Assembly: GCA_008711295.1 (NCBI GenBank)
Contig: VUYV01000074.1
Span: 1,955,690 to 2,019,689 of the forward strand
Direction: 5' to 3'
DNA: 64,000 nucleotides
Source of the DNA: Anarhynchus alexandrinus
Lineage: Eukaryota > Chordata > Aves > Charadriiformes > Charadriidae
Of this stretch, positions 1 through 10,806 are shown piece by piece (position 1 is the stretch's first letter; the number at the start of each line of letters is the position of its first letter). A model generated the notes under the pieces. That model had not been told where the DNA came from. It saw only the letters and a program-made list of their open reading frames with translations, and made no database searches. Made by a program: the position numbers and the translations under genes.

Positions 1-971
1 CATAGCAACGAAAATGCCGTCCCTAATAAACTAAGTTAATAAGGAGCCTGGTTGTGTTGTGGCATCATTTCAGGTGGGGTAATGGTGTGTATCCCCCCCA
101 TTGGGGGTCAGTGCTGCAGTGCCCACTGGCCCCTGGGGCAGGGGGGGAGTGGGATGCACTAGCTGATGGCAGGGGGCAGTGGGGGGACAACTTGTGCAAC
201 TGGTGATGCATCACCAGGTGTCACTGGGAGGGGGTTATTGTCACCACCCCTTGGCTAGTCCATCTGGTTTATGGCCTCCCCCTGCAAAATGCCCACTGGA
301 CCCTGGGCCAGAGGTACAAACCACAGAGTAAAGGGCTCTCCGTAACGCCTGTCCCCTTCCTGAGCCTGCCTTTGCTGCTGGCAGAGGGGCCCAGGGGCAT
401 GGCCTTGGCTGCCCCATCCCTGTCCCACGCAGCCCGGCTCTCCCCTCCCAGCAGTGTCATGCATTGCCCCATAAACACCACAGACACAGGAGATACAAAC
501 TGTAAACTTTAAAACAAACCGTTGAAGGATGTACGTGCAAGCCCAGCACACCACTGGCTCCACGTGGAGTGAAGCAGGGCTTTCCTGCGGGCAGCACGGC
601 ACGAGGAGCCAGTTTCTGGGGGATTTTCCCCCAGAAAAGCCATGCTCAGCCTAAATCTAAGCTGCGGCGACTTGGGCTTCCTCCTGAGCATGGTTGGTGT
701 AGAAGAGGTTTCTGGCAGGCACGGGCACGCTGAGGATGGCACGCCAGCAAACCCATGGCAGCAGGAGGGCCCCGCATGGCCCTGCATGGCCCCAGCAGCT
801 GCCCCAGCGTGGCAGCTCGAGCAGGGGGTGATGGCAGAGAAGAGAACCCTGCGAAATCCCAGTGCGAGCCCTCCAACAGAGCCCAGGGCCACCCCTGGCT
901 ATGGTTTGAGGTGCGAGCTGGCACCTTGGCAAAGGCACGTCTGCCCCCATCACGGAGGGGCACGAGCAAGC
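1..971. other. Flank and probable photolyase 3' UTR
   Basis: I see no coding exon here. The part next to 971 should hold the 3' untranslated region of the minus-strand photolyase gene, but I found no clear minus-strand AATAAA to mark its end. The far left carries a plus-strand poly(A) signal described separately. Open frames in this stretch lack conserved motifs and look like composition effects. Confidence 0.5.
25..30 (+). terminator. Plus-strand poly(A) signal of a gene left of the window
   Basis: AATAAA lies at 25-30 and is followed from about position 51 by a GT-rich stretch (ggttgtgttgtgg), the usual downstream element of a cleavage site. No plus-strand exon precedes it within the window, so it would end a gene outside the left edge that converges on the photolyase gene. 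Inference from the motif pair only. Confidence 0.45.
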
Positions 972-3900
972 TCAAGGCACACCGTGATCATCACTGGGAG
1001 AGGGCGCGGGGGCGTAGCGACGCTCAAACTGGCCCACGTCGAACTTGCGCTTGCAGCCGGCGTAGTTCATGTAGCGGATCTTCCCAAAGATGGCCCGCTC
1101 TGCCCAGCCCTGGTCGTGTATGCCGCAGATAGACCAGAGGCAACCTGCCGGGCATGGGGATGGAGCGTCAGCTCTCCCCTGTGCTCGGAGGCATCCGGAG
1201 AGCAGGCGACATGTGGGTACAAAGCAGGACGGGCTGGAGAATGGGTTGGGTTGTCTGCAGAGAGCCCTTCCCCCCCTCCATGGCCTTGGCCATCAGAGAT
1301 AAGACACCCCCCCTCTCCGCCCCGTGCTCCCATCCTGCAGCTTGCCTACGTATCCGTTGGGGTCCCTGCCGTCCAGCTCGTAGCGGTCGTTGAGGTAGAT
1401 GGCAAACCGCAGCGCCTCCTCAGGGGAGCGGGTCCATTCCAGGATCTTTTTGGCCCAGTACATCCGCAGGAAGCCATGCATCTTGCCCTCCCGGACCATT
1501 TGGAGCTGGGGAGGGGGGAGGGAAGGGACAGCCACAGGGGTCAGTCCATGCCAGCTCACCTCCGCCCCTTGGGAAAAGGCTCAGCATTTTGCAGGGGAGA
1601 TGTGGGGCACTACCTGGGCAGCGTTCCAGAGTGGGTCATGTGTGGTCCCCTGCTCCAGCTCCCGCAGCTCATAGAGAAAAGGCCTCTTGTCTTTGGCATG
1701 GAGCTTCAGGGTGGTCTGTGCCCAATCGTAGGCACCTGTGAGTAAGAGAGATGAGGAGCAATGCTGAGCAACCCGCTCCTGCAGGGCCCCGAGGAAGGGA
1801 TGGAAAATTGGGCTACTGAGGGCACCATGCCCTGGAGGCATCAGGCTTGAAGAGGGTATCCACCAGCTCCTCTCCTACCTCCAGAAAGTACCAAATGATG
1901 GCACATTAGTGCCCCCACAGCCCCTCTCTGAACAGAAATGGGATTGCCAAGTTGGGGTGACCAGTTGGGTACCAGCCCGGCCCCCAGTGTTGCCCACCTG
2001 ACCCGGGATGCTACCTTGCACACTGTCATAGTTCTCATTGTAGTAGCAAAAGTTTTCAGCCAGCTCCCGCCGCACCACCGCCTCCTCCACGAACGCGTCC
2101 ACCGACTCCTTGTACTTGCCCCGGTGCTTCTGCACCTCCAGGATGGCTCGTTGGGTGGAAACCTGGCCTGGGGACATGGGGAGGGAGCAAGTCAGGCTGC
2201 TGGTCCAAGCCACAATGCTCGGTCCTGCTGCAGAGTGGGAAGCCTGGGACGCTCACCAAAGTGGAACCACGGGGACAGGTTGCTGAGTGCCGCCTTGTTG
2301 GGGTCGTTCCGGTGGGAGCCAAAGGATTTCAGCCGCTCCGCAATGAAGGACTGCAGCACAGCCAGCCCCGCAGCCGTGCCGGGGGTTGCCCACTCCACCT
2401 CCTTCACGGTGCGGTCCACCTGCAAGCTGGAATAACAGGCCTCCCAAGCGATGGGCTGGGTGGCGACCAAGCAGTGTGAGTGCATTTGCAGATGCTCTTC
2501 CACCAGGGCTGCCCTGAGTGTTACGTTCCCTGGATGTCCCCAACCAGCAAATTCCCAGCTCATGCCAGCCTTCTCCTCTTAACCAGCCCTGCACAGCAGA
2601 GAGGTGGGAATTGAATGAATGAGGTGGCAACCTCTTTTCCCCCAGGGCAACCTCTTTTCCCCATCTCCACACCACCTGCACATGACCTCAGGCAAGTCAC
2701 TGTGCCCATCCCCAGCCATCCCCTCCCAGGATCAAGAAGAAGCTGTAAAATTCTCTGGGACTGGCCACGAATGGGTGGGAGGTGTCTCCTGCTGATACCT
2801 CTGCTGGGCAGGATGGGGGATACGGGTGACGAATGACAGGGGGGAACTCGGTGAGGAACTCGGGGAGCTGAGCGTGGATCTTGCCCCGGATGGTCCTAGC
2901 GCTGTACTCCTGCTTGGGGGAGGCAACCCAGCAGGGCACGATGTTGTGGGCATCAACCTGGGAAGCAAAGTCATGGAGGAGGATGTGAGAAGGAGAAGCA
3001 AACAGTCCTGATGACATGACACACACACTCCCTGCTCAGGTCACTCCAGCACACCTCTGCAGGCATGAAACGCAGAAGACCAGTTTCTCCCACATCTCAC
3101 CAGCTATAGTTTTCCCCTCCCAGAGCGCGGGCACCCACCTGTGCAAACGGCACATCCTCCGGCAGCCGCTCCCTGACATCCTCCAGCCACTGACGGGGGA
3201 GACGAAGCGGGCAGAAGTCTGTCACCAGCCCGCCCACGCCATGCTCCACCACAAACGCAGGCAGCACATCCTTAGCATAGCCCAGCAGCAAGTGGAAGGG
3301 GATGTTCAGCTCTGCACACTCCTGCAGTGAGGAGAAAGGGCTTGGGATGCCTCTGCAGACCCCATCCCACCACCAACTGCTGAAGGGATGAATTTGCCTC
3401 CCCCCTTCCCCAGGAGCCCTGTCCCACCCAGCATGGACAACCCTGCAGTGGCCGTACCTTGGCCACCTCCTGCAGGCCCCTCAGCATGAAACCATAGTGG
3501 CGGATGGTGGCATCGAGGAATTTGGGCACCAGGCAGAAGCAGATGTGCAGAGGCAGCTCCTGTTTGAGGGCCAGGCGCTGGGCATAGAGGAAAGCCCAGT
3601 TATCTGGGGAGAAAGCGCACGGGACACACACAAATAAGCGCACAGGGCTTATTCAGCATGGCTGAAGGGATGGTGATGTGGTTTCACAAGAGGAATCCCC
3701 CCAGTCTCCCCTGCAGAGGGGGGACCAGCTCCAAGGCCTACTGTGGGAAGGGACCAAGGCTTTTGCCACCCACGGGAGCTCTGTTTCACGGCCCCCTCCG
3801 CCCGCTGGTTCGCACCTTGCACCCGCTGGTCCCGGGACATCCAGTAAAGGATGCACCGAGCATCATCCTTCAGGTCCGAGCCCTGCGAGACGAGGCGAAC

Positions 3901-4047
3901 CCGTTTTTTGTTGTACTTGAACTCTCGCACGGACGGGGCCGCCCTCCGCCGGGCGTCCTGCAGCGCCTCCTCTTCCTCCTCCCTCCTCCGAGACACGCGT
4001 GGCAGCTCCGCGGCCTCGGCCTTTCGCTTCCCTTGACCCCGCCGCAT
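972..4047 (-). CDS. PHR: Class II CPD photolyase (deoxyribodipyrimidine photo-lyase)
   Basis: Blue-light, FAD-dependent enzyme that splits cyclobutane pyrimidine dimers in DNA. Nine coding exons, read right to left: 4047-3816, 3603-3458, 3321-3139, 2957-2799, 2455-2257, 2167-2015, 1735-1614, 1505-1346, 1144-972. All phases match, giving 508 aa, close to the family length. The N-terminus (about residues 1-50) is rich in Lys, Arg and Glu and probably nuclear-directing. Class II hallmarks are visible: [33 protein letters not shown] in the FAD pocket, then [18 protein letters not shown] and [16 protein letters not shown] joined to [13 protein letters not shown]. The last intron (1345-1145) starts with GC instead of GT; only this choice restores the conserved GYVGC-WSICG join. 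An in-frame upstream ATG at 4145 would add about 33 Arg-containing residues, a possible mitochondrial leader. Placental mammals lack this gene, which helps place the organism. Confidence 0.95.
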
Positions 4048-4642
4048 CCTTAGGACTGCCCGGGCCGGTACCCGGAGCAGCGTGGTTACGTGCGGCCGCT
4101 GCGAAGCGGAAACAGGACAGTACTGAGCGGCCGGTGCCTTCCCCATTCCGGTCCCCGGTCCGCCCCCAGAGCCCGGGGGATGCTGGTGCCCTGCCCATCC
4201 CGGTCCCCGGAACCCAGGGGTCGGGGTCCCGGTCCCCGATCCCCAAACCCTACCTGGCAGCCACGCGGCCCTCCGGGTGTTACACAAGCTGGGGGCGTGG
4301 TCTTTTTTAAGGAGGGCGTGGTGACGGGTGTGGTCTTTTTGGAGAAGGGGCGTGGCTCCATCACCTGTTACCGCCCCCCCGCACACGGAGGCCGGTGCTC
4401 TGCCGATGTCCCCGGCGCGCCCACGGGCGCGCCGGGGACATCGGCAGAGCACCAGCCCCCGGGAGGGGGGGGCAATACCCGCCGGTGCCTCCCCTCCCTG
4501 CCCCCGGGAACGAGGAAGCGGCTCCGGCCACCTTCAGCCATCACTCGGCAGCACAGTTCCCCACTGGCACCATCTCCTCGCCCTGCGTCCCTGGGTGCAG
4601 GGACCTGTCCCCACGCAGGGAGAGGGGGTGCTGGCTCTGGAC
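4048..4642. promoter_or_regulatory. Divergent promoter region, photolyase / mucin unit A
   Basis: About 595 bp separate the photolyase ATG (minus) from the signal-peptide ATG of mucin unit A (plus). The region is GC-rich with several CpGs. It holds three copies of a GGGCGTGG-type GC/CACCC box near 4294, 4313 and 4347, and a GTTACGTGC element about 40 bp upstream of the photolyase ATG. The head-to-head layout suggests shared control elements; no TATA box is evident for either gene. Transcription starts are not determined. Confidence 0.5.
4394..4453. repeat. Perfect 60-bp inverted repeat (29-bp arms, 2-bp centre)
   Basis: Bases 4394-4422 are the exact reverse complement of 4425-4453, separated only by AC. 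The arms start with GGTGCTCTGCCG and include GGCGCGCC next to the centre. The sequence could extrude as a cruciform in DNA or form a long hairpin in RNA. It sits between the photolyase and mucin unit A starts. Confidence 0.95.
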
Positions 4643-6615
4643 ATGGCTGGGCAGAGAGGAGGGATGTCCCTGCTGCTGCTGAGCCTCATTGTGCTGGACC
4701 TTCTGCTGGGTAAGGGCTGAGCGGGATGCGATGCTTTCTGTGGGGGCAGATGGTGAGTGAGGAGCATTGATCCTCCAGGGTGGTGGGTAGCCCCGGGGTG
4801 GCTTCACCCGCAGAGGTGAAGCACTGGGGGTGCTCTTTGCTCTTGGACATCTCAGCCACATCCCAGTGTGTGAACACGGCTGCACTTTGAAACACAGGAG
4901 CGACAAGCTTGGCTTTATTTCTTTTGCCTCTCATGTGTGTCTCCGTCTGGGCAGAGAAGACTTTGGTCCTAGCTGGACCTTCTAGCTGAATCTTGGTCTC
5001 TGCTGGGCTCATTGCCTTTGCTACAACCTGCCCAGCAGTACCAAAAGGCCCTGCCAAGATGGCAGCATCACTGGGATGTCATGGGCCTGGAAAACTGAAA
5101 ATGCTGTCCTGATGTTTGCACTTGACACAAAGCAAGAGCAGTGTTAAATCGAGCACAGGGAATAAACCTGAGACTTGTACCTCCTGCAAGCTCCGAAATA
5201 CAGCCATAGGTCCCCTCCTCCTGCATCCCTCAACCCTCACGGAACTTTCGTGGGTCGCTGCACGTCTCTAACTACTCATCCTGAGCTGCAAGCTGGGATT
5301 TGCTCCTCCATGGCCCCCCCTCTGTGGGGCTGGTTCCCTGTTTCCCATTATCTACACCCAGCACTATCAGTTCCTGACTATCTGCAGCAGAGTGGTTTGT
5401 GTAAACTGCTGCTGCGGTTCCAGCCTGTCTCACGGTCACCAGTTCCTGCACGGCTCTTCCCGTCGGACGGGTTTGTCTGACTTCCTCCAGGGATGGGTGA
5501 AGGTGGTGGAACGGGTCTTAGTGCTGGCACCTACAGGAGTTTGTGCCCCATGACCAGTGATGCCCATAGCTTGTTCCTGCTTTTTCAGGCTGGGGGATTT
5601 ACGTACCCTGCCCTTGCTGACAATCACATTGCTGTTCAGGGAATCCATGTGCTTGATCCACGCAGGACAGTGAATCCCCATTCCTGATCATCCGTTGCTG
5701 ATGCGTAGCTTGAGGAGCTCATACTGGTGTTGATGCTGCACCATCCCTGTCACATCCATGGTCTCAGCCTTTCACTGCCAGCCCTTGCATGCCTCACTCT
5801 CCCACCTCTTTGCAGGGACCACCATCACAGACGTGACAGCGACTGTGTCCCCGACTGTCCCTACCTCCGCGACACCTACAGCGACCTCATCACTGCTGTC
5901 CACCACCAACTCAACCACTGCAGCCGCCATCCCCCCCGCCAGCCCTGAAACCTCCCCCCCAGAGGTGCTGACAGATGCCTTCAGACCCAACACTGCAATG
6001 CCTCGGGGGAGCAGCCCGGCAGCCTCTGGCACCACCACACCGCAGGCGAGGGGCAGCACAGCCCACAGCACTCCTGGGTCGGCTGCGGGCACCATGGTGC
6101 AGCCTGACCCCTCTCCAGCAGAGCTGAGGCTCACCACCGGCATGCCAGCTCCAACCCCCAATGGCACGATGCCCAACTGTGCTGAGACAACCATCGTCAC
6201 GTCTGTGGAGACCAGCACAGCTCTGGCCGTCATCCCGTTTGGAGTCAAAACAGGCACGCTGCCTCCCCCCACCTCTCCTCTTCTCTCCCCAACCTGGGTG
6301 GGCACCACGCTCAGCACCAGCACCCGCCAAGAGCCAGCCGTGGTCACGTCGCTCGGCAGCACATCCCCAGGGACAGGCAGCACCTCTTCTCTGACAGCCA
6401 CTTCAGACGAGCCTTCGACGACCCCGTCAGACACCACGGCTGCCCTCCGTACCAGCACGGGGGTCCCCGGGAGCACCCTCACCCCCAGCAGGCCGGCCAG
6501 CACCAGCGCTGGTACCTCCCCTCCGACAGCACCTGACACCCCCAGTGCCACCGCGGGTGAGTGCAGCCACGGGGCACCCCGGAGGGCGGAATGGCAAATC
6601 CCCGTGGGTTCCCCT
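4600..6615 (+). repeat. Tandem duplication, copy 1 (with 8100-9895)
   Basis: This block matches the DNA about 3.5-3.6 kb to the right. It includes the signal-peptide exon and its donor, much of intron 1, the mucin exon and roughly 60 bp after its donor. The part from 5243 to about 5700 is nearly identical to 8832-9290, with only scattered base changes and a small indel near 5620-5635. The coding exons have diverged much more than this intron segment. Confidence 0.85.
4643..6556 (+). CDS. Mucin-like unit A: signal exon plus Ser/Thr/Pro exon, 3' end not found
   Basis: Exon 4643-4709 encodes a start and a Leu-rich signal peptide (MAGQRGG, then SLLLLSL) and ends in a GTAAGG donor, phase 1. Exon 5816-6556 (741 bp, phase 1 at both ends) encodes about 247 residues dominated by Thr, Ser, Pro and Ala, typical of a densely O-glycosylated stretch; it ends in a GTGAGT donor. 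Both exons and the intron between them are duplicated in unit B about 3.5 kb downstream. I found no 3' exons for unit A before unit B. It is therefore either a truncated gene copy or an alternative 5' end: the phase-1 donor at 6557 could splice in frame to the unit B exons at 9407, 10016 or 10442. The frame also stays open past the donor to 6939. Confidence 0.5.
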
Positions 6616-6639
6616 GCTCCAGCCAGGCACCCACCCACC

Positions 6640-6970
6640 TCACCCCCGCCCAGCCCACGGCCCGGGCCCCCAGCCGCGGCTCAGCCGCCCCGTCTCCACG
6701 CTGCTCCCCGCGCCCAGGCCGGGCTCTGCCGCCCCGTCACGCAGCGGGGACGGGGCGCTCCCTCGCACCCCACGCTGCCGGGAGGGCGCGGGGGCGGCAG
6801 CAGCGGGACCGACCCTCGGCGCGGCGCTCCGGGCCTCACGCGGGGCGGTGCTGCGGGCGGGAAGGGGCGGGGAAAGCGTGGAGGGGCGTGGCCTGTGGGG
6901 GAGGTGTCGGTCGTGATTGGCTGCGAGGGGCGGGCTTAAGGCGTGGGCGGGGCAACCCCCGTCCCGCGCC
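6640..6970. promoter_or_regulatory. CpG island with GC boxes and inverted CCAAT box
   Basis: A dense CpG cluster starts just after the end of duplication copy 1. It contains several GGGGCGGG-type GC boxes around 6783-6880 and 6928-6955, and GATTGGCTG (inverted CCAAT) near 6914-6922. This is a classic housekeeping-type promoter composition. It lies about 1.2 kb upstream of the unit B signal exon but has no clear coding exon of its own. It might be a promoter for unit B with an untranslated first exon, or for a non-coding transcript. Confidence 0.5.
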
Positions 6971-6998
6971 CCGTGTGCCCCTGTGCGGCTGCGCGCCT

Positions 6999-7510
6999 GT
7001 TCCCCAGAAGCGTGGCTGTACCCCAGAAGCGTGGCTGTACCCCAGCAGTGAGACTGTACTCCGGCAGTCCCCCCCAGGCAGTCATACCCCGGCAGTGCCC
7101 CTCCCTGGGTGCCTGTCCCCCAGCAGTGTGGCTGTATCCTGGTGGTGTTTCCAGTAGTCTTTACCCTGGGGCTACACCTGTAACCTGGCGACACCCCACC
7201 TCCAAGCACCTGAACCCATCAGGGAGACTGTATACTGCCCCTGGGTGGGTACATGCCCCCGGGGTCCCCGTACCCCAGTAGAGCAACTGTATCCTGACAG
7301 AGTACCTGTACCCTGGCCTAAAGCTTACGGTGTGAGAGCACCCCAGCAGAGTGCCTGTACCCCGGTGATGCCCTCAGTGTGCCTGTGCCCTGGCAGTGCC
7401 CCTGTGTACCTGTACAGCAGCAGGGTGGCTGTGTCCTGGCAGTCCTCCAGGGCGCCTGTCCGCTTGCGAAGCGACTGTACCCTGGCCCAGTGCCTGCAGG
7501 CGCCTCCGAC
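6999..7510. repeat. Degenerate minisatellite, about 19-bp units
   Basis: A run of imperfect copies related to CCCCAGAAGCGTGGCTGTA. The first copies (7002-7058) repeat every 19 bp; later ones are more diverged and irregularly spaced. It is absent from the second duplication copy, so it arose or was inserted between the two mucin units. No coding role seen. Confidence 0.65.
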
Positions 7511-8099
7511 TGGTCTTGTCCCTGACCCTGAGAAGAAGGAAGCGGCTCTGGCTGTCAGCAGCACGCTTCAGCCGTGATATGCTGTGACATGGGGAAGTGA
7601 TGCCTGTACAGGCAGCCCAGGGAACAAACCCTCAGCCTGGAGCACGCCCTTCCTGAGCGCCGTCTGTTCTCTCGGCCAGTTCCTCGCGCTCAGGCAGAGC
7701 GGGCTGTTGGCTCCCGAGGGTGTTTGAGCTGGGAGCCACTGAACATCACCCCTGTGGCAGAGCTCAGGGACAGTCCCAGGTAGCCTGGCTACTTCCCTGG
7801 GCTTTTTTTCCATTGCCACCGTCCCCTCAGCAGGCTGAGGACGCACAGTCCCTGGCTGCGGGGACCTGGTCTGCTGCAGCAGTGGCCCCGCCAGCCTGCC
7901 CTGCCTGCTGCTTTTGGCTGCTCTGGGTCCAGCCGTGCAGCTGATGTCTGCTCGGCATCGCGCCTCTCCCTGGGAGCATCCGTGTCAGGTGAAAACCTTC
8001 CCTTCGCTGCCAACACCTGGGGAGTAAAAGGACCCACCTGGATGCTCCTGCTCTGCTGGGCAAAGGTGACACGGAAACCCCACTGCTGGGAGCACCCGG

Positions 8100-9895
8100 A
8101 GCAGTGCCTGCAGGGGGGCATTGGCTCCCGCCTGCCTGGACATGGCCGGGCAGAGAGGGGGGCTGTCCCTGCTCCTGCTGCTGCTGAGCCTTGCCAGCCT
8201 CGCCGTGCCACACCTCGCGCTGGGTAAGGGCTGAACGGGACGCGATGCTCTCCACGGGGTGGGTGGCGAGCGGGGAGCATCATTCCCCGGGATGGTGGGG
8301 TGCTTTGCCCGCAGCAGGCACCTGTGGGGTGTGTGGGGAGAAACGCTGTGGGTGTTGTTTGCTAAACGGGAAGCAGAGGTGGACTTACAGCTCCTCCATT
8401 GTGTGAGGATGAGGCCCTTCAATGCAGACACCCACCTGGGCACGGGCTGGGATCAGACCTTTGCCCTTCTCCACATTATTATTTAACTAGCTGCTGCATG
8501 CAGTGGATTAGGGAGGGAGTGGCTGCCAGGGGATTTGGGAGTTTATGGTGGGTTTGGCTGAAAGCAGCCAGTGGCTCAGCTCTCCATCCCTATGTGAGCA
8601 GAGCTCCAGGCTCACTGGGTTTGTACCAGGATCACTGGGGAATCCAGCCTGGCATCTCAAAGCTGCCACCTTGCAGGCACCCTTGGACAGAGGTCTGAGC
8701 AGCCAGGCTGTTTTGTGCATCATTTTAGAGAGAATTACAGATGCTCAGGCTTCCCCAGGGACAGCAGGCTGCACCAGCACAGCATCCATGCGGGCAGAGA
8801 GGATGTGCTACTTCCTTCAACCCCCCTGCAGAACTTTCGTGGGTCGCTGCACGTCTCTAACTACTCATCCTGAGCTGCAAGCTGGGATTTGCTCCTCCAT
8901 GGCCCCCCCTCTGTGGGGCTGGTTCCCTGTTTCCCATTATTTACACCCGGCGCTATCAGTTCCTGACTATCTGCAGCAGAGTGGTTTGTGTAAACTGCTG
9001 CTGCGGTTCCAGCCTGTCTCACGGTCACCAGTTCCTGCACGGCTCTTCCCGTCGGACGGGTTTGTCTGACTTCCTCCAGGGATGGGTGAAGATGGTGGAA
9101 TGGGTCTTAGTGCTGGCACCTACAGGAGTTTGTGCCCCATGACCAGTGATGCCCATAGCTTGTTCCTGCTTTTTCAGGCTGGGGGATTTACGTGCCCTGC
9201 CCTTGCTGATGCGCATTCAGGGAATCCACGTGCTTGATCCATGCAAGACGGAGAATCCCCGCTCCTGATGATCCATGACTGCCGTGTAGCTCTGGGTGCC
9301 TTGAGGAGCTCATGCTGGTGTTGATGCTGCACCATCCCTGTCACATCCATGGTCTCAGCCTTTCACTGCCAGGTCTTGTGTGTCTCACTCTCCCACCTCT
9401 TTGCAGGGACCACCATCACAGATGTGACAGTGACTGCATCTCCAACTCTCCCTACCTCCCCGACACCTACAGAGACCTCGGCACTGCTGCCCACCACTGA
9501 CTCCACCACCACAGGTACTGTCCCTCGCTCCAGCCCTGAAATAGGGACATCCACCCCAGACATGTCCAGCACATCCCTGGGGACCAGCAGCACCTCACCT
9601 ACCACTGCGCCTCCTCCCACCACACCAGCACCAACAACTGCTTCATCTGAGACTTTGATGACCCCAACAGATGTCACGGCCACCTCTGATACCAGCACAG
9701 GGGTCTCTGGGAGCACCCCCACTACCAGCCAGCCAGTCGAGACCACGTCCGGGACCACCCCTGGCACCTCCATTGTGACTGTGGAGCCAACCCCAGGCAC
9801 CTCGACACTACCTGAGACCACCAGTGCAGCCATGGGTGAGTGCAGCTGTGGGGTGCCCAGAGGGCAGGGGCAGGGCGACAAATCCCTGCAGGGAC
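8100..9895 (+). repeat. Tandem duplication, copy 2 (with 4600-6615)
   Basis: Second copy of the mucin-unit duplication. The signal exon (8142-8223), the near-identical intron segment from 8832 to about 9290 and the mucin exon (9407-9835) align with copy 1. The distance from the first signal exon is 3499 bp; intron 1 and exon 2 are offset by 3589-3591 bp. Confidence 0.85.
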
Positions 9896-10806
9896 ATTGG
9901 GCATCTACTTGGGTGACTTCATGTAGGTGGCTTCATTTAGGCTTGGTCTGTCCCGAGCTGTAGGAGCATCTGCACCTCTCTGCAGACAGTGCTAATGTAA
10001 CGTTGCTTTGCCCAGGCACAGAGACCTCTTCCCCCACCACCGACTCAACCCAGACCACAGAGGTTACCCTCAGCACCACTACAGACCTGTCAACGCCTGT
10101 CTGCCCCGTCACCACACCCAGCACCGGTAAGTGCAGTGCCCCATGGGCATCACCATCCCCCAGCACTGGTGGCTTTGGACTTCCAAGGGCCAGTGCAGGG
10201 GGTCCTGGAGCCCCATTGCTTTTGCTGTTCTTTCAGTGTGGGGGCATTGATTCTCTCTGGGATGTGTGGTTTGCTTTACAGGTGGAGGGTTGTTCTCTTG
10301 ACAGTGTAGGGTGTTTGTGACATGATTAACCTGAGAGGATTTCCTTTGTCTGTGCCAGTGATCCTGAGGAGAGATCTCCAGATCCTTTGGCGCAGCCCAG
10401 GGTTCAAGGGCAATAAAGAGAGCCATGTTTTTTGTCCCTAGGTGGGTCTCACCTCTTTCTGTCGCTGCGGCTAACCATCCCCCTGGACCTGAGGAACACC
10501 ACGGTGCAGGAGCTGGTGTTGTCCAAGGTGAGGTGTGCTGGGAGGGGGGTGCCAGTTTGCATCTGCCAGCCACGGTCCAGCCAGCTGGGGAGGGGGTCAG
10601 GCAGGCAGCGGGAGGATGATGGGGAGACCCTCCTTTGGCTGCCGTGGTCCAGGATTAGGCCCTTCCCACGTGGGGATCGGGGGGTAGGAGACCCCCTCTG
10701 GCACAATTTGACAGTTGTCCTCTCCCCCCAGCTCCGTGGGGACCTGCAGACAGCGTTCCCGTGTGCTGGCCTGGCGGTGGAGTGGCGAGGGGAGAGGAGG
10801 ACCTGA
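8142..10806 (+). CDS. MUC20: MUC20-like small mucin (260 aa)
   Basis: Five coding exons: 8142-8223, 9407-9835, 10016-10126, 10442-10527, 10732-10806. The first three introns are phase 1, the last phase 0; the sum is 783 bp ending in TGA. The protein has a Leu-rich signal peptide (residues 1-28), about 180 residues of Thr/Ser/Pro-rich sequence, then a compact C-terminus (about 209-260) containing LFLSLRLTIPLDLRN, ELVLSKLRGDL and AVEWRGERRT. That end resembles the short conserved C-terminus of mammalian MUC20. The position also fits: in mammals MUC20 lies tail-to-tail with MUC4, followed by TNK2. No transmembrane helix is seen, so the product is probably secreted or held by the C-terminal fold. 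The naming is moderate-confidence because mucin domains cannot be aligned reliably. I did not find a convincing poly(A) signal; an ATTAAA occurs near 11918, over 1 kb downstream. Confidence 0.7.

Noticed and set aside
1338..1348. Canonical GT donor after GGATAC in photolyase exon 8
   Set aside because: Using GTAGGC there shifts the next exon out of the [11 protein letters not shown] frame, so the GC donor four bases later was chosen.
642..1745. 367-codon plus-strand open frame
   Set aside because: It is antisense to photolyase exons 7-9, which carry strong conserved motifs; the plus frame has none.
4394..4453. Rho-independent type terminator
   Set aside because: The palindrome is strong, but this is eukaryotic DNA in a promoter gap and no T-run follows.
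5772..6638. 288-codon Val/Gly-rich minus-strand frame
   Set aside because: Antisense shadow of the Thr/Ser/Pro exon of mucin unit A; ACN/CCN codons read as Val/Gly on the other strand.
10412..10417. AATAAA as the end of the MUC20-like gene
   Set aside because: It lies in the intron just before exon 10442-10527, whose SLRLTIPLDLRN segment belongs to the conserved C-terminus.
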